Assembly: GCA_004335835.1 (NCBI GenBank)
Contig: RWJK01001113.1
Span: forward strand, 7,713 to 71,712
Source: Scenedesmus sp. ARA3
Taxonomy: Eukaryota > Chlorophyta > Chlorophyceae > Sphaeropleales > Scenedesmaceae
Direction of reading: 5' to 3'
DNA: 64,000 nucleotides
A program made the translations under genes and the position numbers. Under the pieces are notes generated by a model. It was not told where the DNA came from. It worked only from the letters and a program-made list of their open reading frames with translations, and did not search any database. Shown one piece after another: positions 22,238 to 33,972 of this stretch (its first letter is position 1; each line of letters opens with the position of its first letter).

Positions 22238-23916
22238 GCTGTGCCGCCTCTTGCGGCCTCCTGCTGCACTGCCAGGTGTTGTGAAAGCACCTGCCCCACC
22301 ATCACCAGCAGCGGCAGCAGCAACAGGAGAGCCCAGCTGCCTGCTAGCCAAGCCGCCGCCGCTGCTGCCGGGAGTGGCGCCGCCTGCTGCCTTGCTGCGC
22401 TGTGCTCGCTGCTTTTCTTGATCTAGTTCGAATTGCAGCTGCTGCAGCTGCTGGTTTTTCGACTCCAGCTCCTTCTGCATCTTTTTCAGGTCAGTGGCAG
22501 CCTGCATGCCATGCATACAGAAGGCAGCAGCAGCAGCAGCAGCAGCAGCGCTAAATCAGCCGTGGTCAGGGGCCCTCCACAGCACAGTCTGCAACATCTG
22601 ACACTGCCAGAGGTTTGTGTGCTTGCTGATTGTCGGACCACACTTGAGCCTTGTATACATCATCCAGAACCACTGCGATTCCCACCTTTGCCGCGCGCTC
22701 CTCTTTGTCATCTGCCTTCCTCCTGAGGTCCAGCCTCTCCTGCTCCTCGTGCCTGACCCTTTCCTGCAAGTCATGCACCTGCAGCAGCAGCAGCAACATC
22801 AGCATCAAAGGCAATACACCAGCAGCAAAGAAACAGGTTGTGGGCTGTGCTTGCGCTGCTGGTACTTGTGTTCATGCCTGCAACACACGCCCACAGCTGC
22901 ATCGCCTGCAGGCACATCCTTGTGCGCTGCATTGGGTACCTAACTATAAACTGCAGTACAGCTGTCACCGGGATTTCAAAAGCGCTTTGCATTTGTTACG
23001 TTATATGCAGCGCTCCCACCTGCTTGTTGAGTTCCTGCATCTTAAGCTGGGAGATGCCGTTTTGCGGCTGCTGCTGCAGCCGCTGCTGCATGTGCTGCTT
23101 CTCGCGCTCCGCAAACTCCAGCTGGTGGCAGCACAAGTAAAGACAGGGCGCAGAGAGAGGCGGGAAATACGCGAATGAATAAAATGACAAGCTTGAGGAT
23201 GTTAAAAATGCAGCTAGCTTGCTGCAGTGTTTGGCTGTAAACGTGTGCTGTCAACCGCAGCTCAGTTCAGGTGCAGATGCGTGATGCTGCATGCATGGCT
23301 GCTGCCAGTTGATGTTCATCTGCAGCACACAGATACAGACACAAGCGTTGCAGCACAGCCACCTCTGCTGGCGCTGCTGTTGCTTTCCTGCAGGAGCGTG
23401 CTGCCTGTTTCCTGCAAGCATGCCACTGCTTGCTCCCTCAAACAACTTCTAGCTTACAGAAGGATGGCACATCAAGTGGCTGGTGAATCATGCGAAATGT
23501 GTAACCCAGCACAAGAACATGCAGCCTTCGCAAAAGCATTGCCAGCACATCTCATCTCAACGAAATACAGCTCCTGTCGCTGTGTGTGTTGCTAACCATA
23601 GCTCTGCCGCACCTGGCTGCGCAGCTGCTCCGCCAGCGTGGCCTGAGCCCGCAGCTGCTGCTGCACCTTCTGCAGCTCCTGCTGCAGCTGCTGCGGCTCC
23701 AGCGGCTGCGTGTGCTGCTGCTGCTGCTGCTGCCAGCCGTTGCCTGCAGCAACCGTATCTGCTGCTGCTGTTACACCTTGGCCTCCAGCTAGCACCCCTG
23801 CAGATACTGCAGCACCTGCAGGTGCTTGTGTTCCTGCAAAATGAGCTGGCACATGCTGCTGCTGCTGCTGCTGCTGGCTCTGCATGCCCCATCGCTGCTG
23901 CTGTTGCTGCTGCCAG

Positions 23917-23949
<33 letters not shown>

Positions 23950-24099
23950 ATGCCGTAGCCCTGCATGGGCCGCTGCTGCCAGCCAGCAGTGGCAGGTGCT
24001 CGAGGCATCCTGCCTAGCTGCTGTGCAAGGCTTGAAGGCTTTGGTGGGGGCGCTAATGGCAGCTGCTGCTGCATCACTGGCTGAGCGCGCCATGCGGGT

Positions 24100-24134
<35 letters not shown>

Positions 24135-24430
24135 CGGCCGCTGCTGCAGGCCTGTTTGGTGGCTTGCTGTGCTTCCAATCGGCTGCTGCAGGCCTGTGGT
24201 TGGGGCCTGGGACACGGTGGTGGTAGTCTGTGCAGTAGAAGCAAAATCCATTTGCAGGCAGGGAGACGAACATGCTGGTGAGTGTGGAATGAAGGGTGCC
24301 AGCACTGCTGCTTGTGTTGCTGTGCAGCAGTACAGTGTTTTGCTACAGCAGCATGGCGCACCCTGCTCTTGCCCAGGGCATCGATCATGCCCCAAAGATC
24401 GTCGGGAATATCATCGTCGTCGTCTGACAT
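17892..24430 (-). CDS. ATRIP: ATRIP-like DNA-damage checkpoint protein, 1382 aa
   Basis: Nine minus-strand exons join in phase (4149 nt): 24430-24362, 24227-23613, 23121-23020, 22778-22686, 22501-22040, 21775-21632, 21306-19386, 19193-18930, 18370-17892. The N-terminus MSDDDDDIPDDLWGMIDALG is an acidic, amphipathic motif like the RPA70-binding element of ATRIP. Gln-rich sequence follows, then a coiled coil across exons 2-5 (LQQELQKVQQQLRAQATLAE, LEFAEREKQHMQQRL, VHDLQERVRHEEQERLDLRR, DLKKMQKELESKNQQLQQL) and a GRKRRHS nuclear-signal candidate. Exons 7-9 are Leu-rich helical repeats. Near the end HESLLLLRALVASPG and EAALRDLC resemble the C-terminal region of animal ATRIP as I recall it. Family role: dimeric partner that brings the ATR kinase to RPA-coated single-stranded DNA. 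The gene model is strong; the family call is moderate and another coiled-coil/helical scaffold is possible. Confidence 0.5.
18595..18790 (-). repeat. Copy of an ATRIP-like exon end inside the following intron
   Basis: At about 18690-18785 the minus strand repeats LVASPGLIGEQF with the internal TAGGTGAGC donor, copied from the exon end at 18930. Some intron flank (ggtttgctt/gtctgctttt then gctcagygt) is copied with it, so the unit spans the donor. Confidence 0.7.
21365..21425 (-). repeat. Copy of the start of the largest ATRIP-like exon
   Basis: Upstream (5') of the real acceptor at 21306, the minus strand at about 21403 reads tgttgcag then ITQPQLSQLLWKF, matching ITQPQLNQLLWSS of the real exon. 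The copy keeps the AG acceptor and phase but soon diverges to a non-coding tail. Confidence 0.8.
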
Positions 24431-24858
24431 CTTTGGCACAGGGTTTGGAGGCTCTGGTGCTGTGTTGCTTGCTGCTGAAGTGCTGTGAGTCAGCACTCGA
24501 GGCTATCAGTCAAGCCTCAATACACCATTAACCTTTTTGAACGTCTGTCGTGTGATGCATGCGATGGACGTGATGGATTCTGCAGAAAGCACGTAACTTG
24601 CAGCACGCACAGCACCGATGCTGGTTGGGGCAGGTGGTTCAGCTTCGGCCGAATGTTTGCGCGTAGTCTGATGAATTCAAAGATTCACTTACGACCTTTG
24701 CAAGCGATTCTTAGATCCCGAACTGCTTAAGGTCGTTGTTAGAGTGAAATTTGAAACTGAACCGCCAAAAGCAGTGAGTGACGGTGCGTCCCAGTTCTAC
24801 TTCCTTGATTCAATTTGCCTGCCTGATCTATACATATGCTTCTTAAGTTGTCGACATC
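24431..24858. promoter_or_regulatory. Shared upstream region of a divergent gene pair
   Basis: Only 428 bp separate the start codons of the ATRIP-like gene (-) and the HEAT-like gene (+), so both promoters and 5' UTRs must lie here. It is less triplet-rich than the flanks. I see no unambiguous TATA box. Co-expression of the two genes is an inference. Confidence 0.5.
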
Positions 24859-27800
24859 ATGGATAACGTTGCCAGCCAGCTGACCTCCTTTCAGCAGCTG
24901 AAGCTGCCTGACCGCATCCAGCAGACAGCAGCACTGCTGACAGCATCCACTCAAGGTAGCTGCAGTGCCTATTACGTTCATGTACGTCGCGAGGTGTTAC
25001 ATTTATTTTTTGACAAACTTCTTCTTGGTGCATCATGCAGACTTGGCAAAGGATGCAGCAGCACGGCAGCAGCTGCAGACATCCCTCTGCACAGCAATGC
25101 TCCAGTCCCTGCAGCCGCCCACACAGCAGCAACAGCTGCAGCAACACAGCCTCACCACGGCAGCCGCACCAGTGCTGCGGCGCCATGCACACTCCGCAAC
25201 CCCAGCTGCTGCAGATGCAGCAGCAGGGCCAGCAGTCAACGCCAGGACCACCACGCTTGCAGAGGCCTGGCTATCAGCAGCACCAGCTTTGCAGGAAATG
25301 TATGCCTGGGAAGATGAGGCAGTCGTGCTTGCCATCATAGCATTCTGGGCTTCAGTGTGTGAAGTCCTGCAAGGCAGCTGGCAGCAGCAGCAGCAGCACT
25401 TGCGTTCTGCAGGTACCACCAATGACATCAGCTTGCAGGAAACTACCCACAACCCCGGCAGCAGCCCCACTGTCAACGCTGCAGCGGCCACTTCATCTAA
25501 CATGCAACACCACCAGCAGCAGCAGCAGCAGGATGATGGTCAGTTGTGCTACATCCGCTGGCTGTACCAGCTAGGGTACCCCTGCATTGCTGCAGTGGTG
25601 TCGCTGCTGCACCACTTCCACTCCCTCACAGGCATCTGCCAGCTGCAAGCCAAGCAGCGCTCACCCAAGCTGCACCTACTGCTAGTCTTCCTACAGCTAG
25701 GCGCTGACACCGCACCCGGCAACAGCAGCAACAGCAGCAGCAGCAGTGGCGCTGGTGGCAGTCACATGCACCCAGCACAGCAGCTGCTGCAGGCAGCTAG
25801 GTGGCAGCCAGCAGCACAGCAGCCTTACCATCAGCCAGGCAATAGCATTGCTGCTTGCACAGGTGAAGCGCTTCGGCCAGGGGAGGCCTGTGCCGCTGTA
25901 GTCAAGCTGCTGCAGGCAGCTGCTGCACTGCAGGACACACCACTGGCACCAGCAGCAGCGGCAGCAGCATCAGGTGGAACAGCTGAGGTCAATGGCAACA
26001 CATACAGCAGCAGCAGCCAACTGGACTGGCAGCAACTGGCAGCAGCAGGTGGACGCTTCCTGCAAGCTGCGTACGGCTGGATGCACCTTGATGGCAGGCC
26101 AGCAGCAGCAGCAGCAGCAGCTGGCTATAGCGTTGGTGAGGGTGCAGCAGCAGCAGCAGTGCGGCCATGTGAGACGCCTCATGACTGCTGCATGATGGAG
26201 CTGAAGCACAGCATGCTGCTTGGGCCATTTGGCAGACCTGAGAATACTACCCAGCTTTGCGCACCAGAAGATGACTCAGCGGCAGGCAGTGCAGCATCAG
26301 CAGCAGCAGCAGCAGTAGAGCCGTCAGCAGCCTTTGCCCAGGGTGTGGCTTGCAATGATAATGAAAAGCAGAGGCAGCGGCAGTGGGAGGATTGGTGTAG
26401 CAGTGACAGCTTTGGTTCGCTGGCAGTGCTGCTGGCTGGCTATGACAAGCCGCAGCAGCTGGTGAGGGGCCTTGTGGCACTGGTGGTGCACGAGCAGCAG
26501 CAGCAGCAGCAGCAGGGCCTGTATCAAGCAGCTAAAGGCAGTGCTGAGGCTGAAAAGGCAGCAATCAAGAAGGTGAGAAGGCAGCATGCTGCACCTGTGC
26601 CCAAAGATTACTGCTGTGACTGTGCAGATTGGTCCAGACGCCCACACCACACCTGCTTAGACCTGGTGTGCATGTATATGTTTAACAGCTGCCGCCCACC
26701 AGTGATCTGCTCACACCTGCAGTGCACTCTGGCCCCTCAGCAACAGCAGCAGCAGCAGGACAAGGTTGTGAGTTTGCACCAAAATACAGATGTGTGTGTG
26801 TGTGCTGCTGCAGGTGATGCTGCTGCTTGAGCGAGTGTACACAGGCCCTCACATGCAGCAGCTGGCTGACAGCAGCCGCAGCAACACCAGCAGTGAGGAA
26901 CCACCACCAGCAGCGGCAGCAGCAGCAGCAGACCCCGCGGGTGTGCGGCAGCTGCTGCTGGGCTGTGCGGAGCTGCTGCGGCCTGCAGCCAACTGCGCTG
27001 TGGAGTGGCGCTGTGCTGCGCTGGCCTTGATGAGCAGCGCTGTGGAGCGCTTTATGGACAGCTGCCCAGGTGAGATATCAGCATAAGTAGCTTAACAGCA
27101 CTGTGGATGAGTAGCACAAGGTAAGGAGTGCGCTGTGCTGCGCTGGGCCTGATGAGCAGCACTGTGGAGCGCTTCATGGACAGCTGCCCAGGTGAGCAGA
27201 GGCTGCAAGTTGTGGTTACAATCTCATTACATGATGCTGTTGTTGCAGAGCACAACATGGAATTTGTTGCCCTGCTGCGCTGTGCCAGATGGGGTGTGAT
27301 GCAGGTGCTCTACACACAGCCGCCAGCAGCACCGTTCAGGGCCAGATGCTCTCATCAACGCAGTACAGCGTGAAGCAGGCCCTTAGATCCGTCATGCAGT
27401 GCCTGTGCTGTTACCACACCAGTTCATGTGCTTGCTTGTGTGGCTGCCTGCAGATGATGGGCTGTTGCACACACAGCTGTGGTGCGGGGAGTCCCTAGAG
27501 GGCCTGCTGTACTGCCTCAACCATGACACCTCCATCAAGGCACGCAGGTGAGCTTGATGCCGGTCCGCAAGATGATGTGCTGGTGTTGCTGCAATACAAG
27601 CTGAGCACCTGGCAAATGTTGAGGTCGCAGCTTGATATGTATCATATACCACGTGCTGGTGTAGCTTTACCTGGCAGGGCCGGCTGAAGAGTTTGACCTG
27701 CATTCGCAGTGCAACTTTGAATCAATGCACAAGTACAGCTACACCCAGCCTGCTGCACACTCCCAACTCCTTCCCCCGCGGCCACCGCCGCTGCTGCTGC

Positions 27801-28484
27801 TGCTGCTGCAGGGCTGCCATCAAGCTGCTGCAGCTAGTGGCGCTGCCTGCCGGCTCCCCAGCAGCCGCGCAGCTGCTACAAACGCTGGCAGCAAAGGCCT
27901 GGGACAAGGATGCTGCTGTTGCTGCTGCTGCGCTGGAACTGCTGGTGCAGCTGGATGCTCGTGTACTGTGTGGCAGCTTGACTGCGGAGCAGTTTGCGGC
28001 AGTGGCACAGGCAGGGCTGGAGCTCTGCAGCAGCAGCAGCAGCAGCAGCAGTGGGAAGGATGCTAGTGGAGAACAGCAGGCTGCAGACACAGCAGCAGCA
28101 GCAGCAGAAGTTGATGACGACGCAACTGCAACCCAGGGCACTGGAAGTACACAGACTCCTGCGAGAACAAGCAGCAGCAAGAAGCGGCCTGCTGCAGTAG
28201 CAGCGACAGGGTCAAGCAAGCAGGCAGGCGGTGCCAAGGTGCTGCTCAGTGCCGCAGGCCAGCAGCAATTCCTGCAGCTGCTGAGGGCTGTGCTGCTGTG
28301 TGATGCTGCGGAAGCACAGCGCAGCATGCAGCAGCTGCGGGCTCAGGGTGCACGGCAGTGGCTGGTGAGCAGTGCAAACAAGGCTGTGGGGCTGGGCGGC
28401 TGCCGGCAGCTGCTGCTGATGCTGCTGCAGGATGCTGCGCTCGAAGAGGTGTGCAGCAGGCGTGCTGCTGGAAGCAGGGTGTAG
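24859..28484 (+). CDS. HEAT/armadillo-like helical protein, 898 aa, family unknown
   Basis: Exons 24859-24955, 25041-26572, 26814-27069, 27250-27294, 27454-27547 and 27812-28484 join in phase to 2697 nt. The start MDNVASQLTSFQQLKLPDRI has the amphipathic look of a helical-repeat N-terminus. Further helices are WEDEAVVLAIIAFWASVCEV, YIRWLYQLGYPCIAAVVSLL, RQLLLGCAELLRPAANCAVE, EHNMEFVALLRCARW and IKARRAAIKLLQLVALPAG, broken by Gln, Ala and Ser runs. AAQLLQTLAAKAWDKDAAVA followed by ALELLVQLDA reads like a HEAT repeat. No catalytic motif is visible. It lies head-to-head with the ATRIP-like gene, so a role in genome maintenance is possible, but that rests only on position. Large HEAT scaffolds such as BRAT1-type proteins are an untested alternative. 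Confidence 0.65.
27123..27199 (+). repeat. Copy of an exon end of the HEAT-like gene
   Basis: The sequence coding RCAALALMSSAVERFMDSCP, ending with donor CCCAGGTGAG at 27069-27070, recurs at about 27130-27191 as CAALGLMSSTVERFMDSCP with the same CCCAGGTGAG donor. The copy lacks an AG acceptor (it begins gtaaggag), so it could only be used as an alternative donor. Confidence 0.9.
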
Positions 28485-29306
28485 GGCTTTGAATCTTGCA
28501 GCAGCAGGGTTCAGAGCCGGCAGCAGCTGTCGCAGGGCGCTGGGCTTGAGGAGGCGTGCAGCAGGCTTGCTTGTAGGCTACATGTAGTGTAGTGCAGCAG
28601 TGCTGGTGGATCTCGCAACTTGCTGCAAGCACGGCACTTGCCTGTGGCTTGCTATGCAGCATCAGACAGCCCGCCACTGCCTGCTGCTGTGCAATAACTG
28701 GGCTGTCATTTGGGCTTTCCGCAGTGAACCGCTTTGGTATGAAATTAGCTGCTCTGTATGGTCGTGATCAGCAGATGGCAGCAACCCTGGAGGGAGCCTT
28801 GTTTGGGTGCTAGCAGTAACAGCGCGTAACTTGCAAAACATTTTGTATCTTGCTTCCTTTGTACGTTTGATCTGCTGGAATGATGCATCTGTCGAGCTGT
28901 GGCAGCTGCAGATGCCATGGCTAGCCCAGCACGGTGTTCTGGGTCGACAAGAGCACGCTGCGTTGACCAGCCATCACCGGTGCTAAACTGCCTGGTTTGA
29001 TCACATTTGTAAGCCATAAGCAAGCGTACCGTGTGCACCAGGTGATGGTTGCGAGTTGATAAACACGAAGTGTGACCGCTGCCCATTTGCATGGAGTGAG
29101 GCTGTGTGACCCAAGCAGCTTCCGCACGCGCACGAGAGTTCATTCTCATATAATTATTCTTACAGCATTCAGAGGCTGATCAACTGTACACTGAGCTTAT
29201 GATAGAGTACTTAACGCCCATTCCTGCTGACTTCCTTGCTGTGATTCCGTAAGCTTCGTTCACAGAGTTGATCAACGTCGCAGCAGTGCCAGCAAAGAAA
29301 CACGCG
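28485..29306. other. No gene recognised
   Basis: 3' region of the HEAT-like gene, with a copied piece (gaggcgtgcagcaggctt, about 28551-28570) of its last coding segment (gaggtgtgcagcaggcgt), then ordinary intergenic sequence and the promoter of the secreted-protein gene. Confidence 0.4.
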
Positions 29307-29509
29307 ATGCATATACGTCTTCTGCTCGTCCTTACAGCTGCACTAGCAGCAGTCGCACATGCTGGTCGCATGCCACTGGCTACTTTTGAATGCGGAGCTC
29401 CCAATGCTCTCTGCGGTGCATCCATCCCTGCGGGAGTTAAATGCCCCAAGGGACCCGGGTACTGCGGCACTGGTTTCTTCTGCGGGTGAGTACTGCATCA
29501 CTAGCTGTG

Positions 29510-29545
<36 letters not shown>

Positions 29546-29942
29546 GCAGCGGCAGCAGCAGCAGCGAGCACATGCAAGAAACCCGCACACTTATTCGTTA
29601 AACCGCCTTCAGCATCAAGCTAGCCGACCCCATATATCAACGTCTTCGACCACACTGTATCTCTTTGCTGATGCTGCTGACTAATTGTATGTACCGCACA
29701 GGTGGACTTACAGCGACTCAAATAAGACCACGCGCTGCATGCCGCTACCAGTAGACTGCGGCAAAGCTGGCACGCCCTGCTGCCCTGGCAACGCAGCGAA
29801 ACAGATAACAGACCTGAAGAACACTCCCAAGCCGACATGCAGTGATGGCAGCTACAGCTTCTTCACACCCACACCAGATGCCAGCGGATGGTCTGCACCC
29901 GCCTTCGCCTCACCAGCCGGTCCCTTGCTAGGTGAGCGATTG

Positions 29943-29993
<51 letters not shown>

Positions 29994-30107
29994 ACACCAA
30001 ATGGCAGCGGATGGTCCGCACCCGCCTTTGCCTCACCAGCCGGTGCACTGCTAGGTGAGAACTTCCCCAAACCCCCAATGCAAGTTGCATTGAACTGCAT
30101 TGAAGGC

Positions 30108-30147
<40 letters not shown>

Positions 30148-31067
30148 AACACCAGATGGCAGCAGATGATGTGCGCCTGCCTTCGCCTCGCCAGCTGGTG
30201 CCTTGCTAGGTGAGGATGCAACAGCAGCACAGCAGCAGCAACTTGAAGCCCACTTGAAGCCCCAACTCCCGTCTGCTATCGCCTGCTTCCACTGCTGCTG
30301 CTTTTCTTCAGGCACATGCTGGCCAGTACCCAAGGACTGCGGCTTGGTCCCTGGCAAGGGCTACAGTGCCACTTGATGCCCACTCGTATCTGCTATTGCC
30401 TGCTTTTGCTGCTGCTTTCTTTCAGGCACATGCCAGCCAGTGCCCAAAGACTGCGGCTCAGTACCATGGTCACACAAGCCTGCTGTCTAACGTGTTGCCT
30501 GCTCGCACTGGTTTCTTTTTCTTCCAGGCACATGCTGGCCAGTGCCCAAAGACTGCGGCTTAGCGTCATGCCCAGACAAGTCTGCTCTTTAACGTCTTGC
30601 GTGCTCTCACTGCTGCTTTTCTTTCAGGCACATGCCGGCCAGTTTCAAAGGATTGTGGTTCGGCCCCAGGCAAGCCCTGCTGCCCCAGCCTATACCACAG
30701 GGGCGTAAACCCCGCGCTGCCATCTCCCTCTATGACAAACATCTGCTCAGCCCCAAATACCTTTTGCCAGTACACGTCACCGGGTGACAAAGCCTTCGAT
30801 CCGGACTGGCAGACAGGCACGTGCGTTGCAAACAAGCCAAACTGTGGCAAGATTGGCAGCAGCTGCTGCATCTGGACCAGCGGAGTGAGCACAAGCAGCT
30901 TGTGTGGCAGCAGCATGGGACAGCCAGGAAATGCGGGGTATGGGTATTGTGCGTATCCGGGCGGGAAGGTGACGAAAGATATGCGGGACCAGCAGTGCCT
31001 GAGCTGTCCGGTAAAGAAGGTGGCAGCAGCTGATCCAATGAAGTACTTTGGGTGCCCGTCGATGTGA
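29307..31067 (+). CDS. Secreted cysteine-rich protein with three CGxxGxxCC-type modules, 282 aa
   Basis: Exons 29307-29485, 29702-29931 and 30628-31067 join to 849 nt. The N-terminus MHIRLLLVLTAALAAVAHAG is a clear signal peptide with AxA-type cleavage before GRMPLATFECG. The mature protein has regularly spaced cysteines and a repeated core: DCGKAGTPCC, DCGSAPGKPCC and NCGKIGSSCC. Each core is followed by a C-x-(5-7)-FC or YC element (CGTGFFC, NTFCQY, GYCAYPG). No transmembrane segment or catalytic motif is visible. Likely an extracellular or cell-wall disulfide-rich protein; I do not recognise the family. Intron 2 and the 3' flank are full of copies of its exon edges. Confidence 0.8.
29992..30209 (+). 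repeat. Two copies of the end of secreted-protein exon 2
   Basis: The exon end coding SGWSAPAFASPAGPLL plus CTAGGTGAG (donor at 29932) recurs ending at 30054 (SGWSAPAFASPAGALL, donor GTGAGA) and at 30209 (diverged, donor GTGAGG). CAG runs of variable length separate them, consistent with expansion of the whole unit. Confidence 0.9.
30300..30600 (+). repeat. Three copies of the start of secreted-protein exon 3
   Basis: Acceptor-anchored copies start at 30312, 30426 and 30528 and the true exon at 30628, a period of about 100-114 bp. All have a tttctttcag-like acceptor followed by GTCWPVPKDCG, GTCQPVPKDCG or GTCWPVPKDCG; the true exon has GTCRPVSKDCG. The first three run into stops or lose frame. 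Confidence 0.9.
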
Positions 31068-31105
31068 GCCCCATGCAGCATAAAGACGGCGTACGCAATG
31101 CTTTT

Positions 31106-31150
31106 GGGTCCCCACTCCTCGGTTAAGTGGAGCATGTAATGAATTGTATG
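31106..31150 (+). repeat. Dispersed repeat R3 (stem-loop plus TGTAA), copy 1
   Basis: Shares tcccactcctcggttaagtg and gagcatgtaatg with 53296-53341. CCACT and AGTGG can pair across a 9-base loop, followed by TGTAA, a green-algal poly(A) signal. It begins about 40 bases after the stop codon, so it may be a 3'-end element. Confidence 0.6.
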
Positions 31151-31244
31151 GTACAAAAGCATCAAGTGGCACAATGTGTACTCTGTGGCTGTGTGATTTT
31201 ATCAGCAGTGGGCCATAGTTTGTGATTTATGATTTGTGTCCGAA

Positions 31245-31302
31245 TGAGAAGGTGGCAGCGGCTGATCCAATGAAGTACTTTGGATGCCCGTCAATGTGAG
31301 AG
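31245..31302 (+). repeat. Copy of the last coding segment in the 3' flank
   Basis: About 180 bp past the stop, the coding of KVAAADPMKYFGCPSM plus TGA is repeated with three or four substitutions. The duplicated unit includes the termination codon. Confidence 0.9.
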
Positions 31303-33345
31303 CCAAGCCGTACCTGCTGTTGATGCATAACGTAGTATTACAACATGTGTCTTACGTGGTTGTGTCATTTTGCAGCTTCACCTGTGTGCAAAAGACCCCT
31401 GACACACAACAGCATGCAGCAAGACCACTGCGTGGCTTGGCTGACACACTGTCACAGTATGAAATACATGTTTGGAGTGTCTACTTTGGCAGGATCGCAT
31501 GGCAGCAGCAGCAGCAGCAGCAGCAGCCAGAGCTAGCAGGCTTTGAACAGCCTGCCTGTCAGCAATGGTTTCCAAGTGTTGAAGAAGCATTTGTGCATAG
31601 GGAGTCCAGCCTGAGCTATCTAGTGCACGCTGCTGGAACATGCTGTGTGTTGTAAATAGGACGATTCTAAGCATGGTAAAAGCATCACTGCGCACCTTCA
31701 AGCAATGCTGGTCCAGGCGACATGTTGTGTCGGGTTTTCAGTTGGCACTTGCAGGTTGGTCATCAAGCGTCGGCGTTCGCTATATAATTTTGGCAGTCTC
31801 TGTCAACAGCCTTGGTCATACGTCGGGTTTTCTTAGATTTGGCGGCGCATTGCGCAGTGCCTTGCTGATGACATCTGTTTGCAGCGGTACCTTTTGGGGT
31901 CCTCCAGCCACATCCAATTTCTGCTGAACATGATGATGATGATTCAATTTGTGCTGAACATTTCTATGTATTGTGTAATGAGTGACTCACTGCTCGGAGC
32001 ACCTGCACTACACATGTGGACAGAGAGTTGCACTTTTGAACATGCCCGTTTGTAGGGCAGGCACATGGCTGCACATTCGTCTCTCAGAGACAATAGGCTG
32101 TTGTCAACGTGTTGCTGCCTCTGCAGAGGCACAGCTGTGCGAGCCACAGGGTGCAGGGCTTGCCTTGTGTTGAACTACTGCACAGGCATGGCTGCAACAG
32201 CTATGTCCTACTTGATTCAGGGCATGTGGTGATGCCATCAGGGCTTGACTGCTGATTGGTTTGATGCTCAGCATAGGCTGATGCTGATGCTGCGCCTATT
32301 GGTGCGCCAACTTGCAAGTCTTGGTCTGCACCGTGAGTTAACTCAATACGCAAAAACGCGCCCTGCTGCTCACACACATTCCATTTTTCTAGATCTTCTC
32401 ACACATCAAGCTGACTTGCACACTGTGAGACTCAGTCTGAAGTCAGACTCATAGTGCCGAGCCGTGAGCATACTTTGACTGTTACATGTTGTGTCACACA
32501 GCGTTAAACCCAGGCCTGCGGAGGCCATGCAAACAAGCATCTGCCAGCGGCAACTCTTTGCACTACAAGCTACTAATCCACTGGCAGCCGCTTCACTGCC
32601 AGCTGCTGACACAAGGATGAGCCAAAGTATCAAAACACTGGGGGCGCCACCCAAAATGTCCCAATACGGCTGCTGAAAAGCACACCTGGCTGCCAGGCTG
32701 CAGCCCCCTGGCGGAGCAACTTGCTGCATTCGCCGCGCAATTTGCACATCACTATATGACGTCCTTGTACTTGCAGGCCGCGCCTGCTCGCTGATGTGGC
32801 AAGCCTGAGCAGCTCACGCACACTAAGCAGGAACATGACACCTCATGCTGCAGAGTGGGCCCCTTAAGACACATGCATGACCGCATCAGTGGAAGCTTGC
32901 TGCACCGGCTGCAACTGCTTGTCAGCACAAACCACTGTGAACATCAAAACGATGCAGTCTGGACCCCTTGGCATCCTGCGGCATTTACTGTACATCGCAT
33001 CGCGCTTACTGGGCAGAGCATCACTGAGCTCCTGCTCACACTGCTGTCTCCTTGACTTGGTGACAGGCGATGCACGCTGCCTGCTGCCCTGGCTGAATAA
33101 CACTCCACAGCACCCTGCAACACCTGCTGCATTGTTTGCAGGCAGCACGAGGCAAACTGCCGGGAGAAACTGCTGCGTTTCAGAGACACTGCTGTAACTT
33201 GGCCGTCCATTTAATGTGTTCCCGCAGCAGATTGTGTGTGTCTCTCTTGCAGCTAGCCTGCTGGGAGCAGCGCCAGCTGCTGCCGTCCTGCTGTCAATAC
33301 AACTGAATCATTGCTGCCGTTGCCACCGCTGCCGCTGCTGCTGCT

Positions 33346-33939
33346 CTACTGCTCCTGCTTCTTCATGCCCAGCACCTCCTCAGCCCAGTCAAATGGCTGC
33401 AGGCACAGATGGGGCACAGATGACATGTTGAATGACAAACAAGTAACACATAGATGCAGAAAGCGATCCAGACATGCAACAAACCAGCATCAGGATCATC
33501 ACCAGCCCAGTCAAACAGCTGCAGCAACAGATGACAGAGGCATGACATACGGGTGACAACGTTGATGCAAAAAGCAACTTACCCAGCATGCAGCAAGCCA
33601 GCATCACGATATCCAGCATTGAACAGTGAGATGTGGAAAGCGGATGCAGTGAGCAGACAGGCAGCTCGAGTGATGCACAAGATGTGCGCTGACGTTGCCT
33701 CCTTGACCAGTGCAGAGCGCATGTAGAAAACTAGATGTAAGACTTCACTGCTGCTGAAGTACAAGCTGCTGACGTACAGATATGTCGTTCTTGTGCAGCC
33801 AACCGTTAGTACATGTAGTAACGCAGGTAACCGTCTCACCTGGATGACGTAGATTGCTGCTGCTGCCAGCACACCGCCCCATGCTGCCTTGCCTCGCAGC
33901 GCTGCGGGCGTGGGCCACTGTGCACGAGGATAGAACTGT

Positions 33940-33972
<33 letters not shown>

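Larger units (their letters stand above)
31068..33345. other. Intergenic interval without a recognised gene
   Basis: Beyond the R3 element and the copied terminal segment, I find only short frames without domains or convincing splice sites. Around 32480-33200 there are several open frames on both strands, but none resembles a family. Confidence 0.35.
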
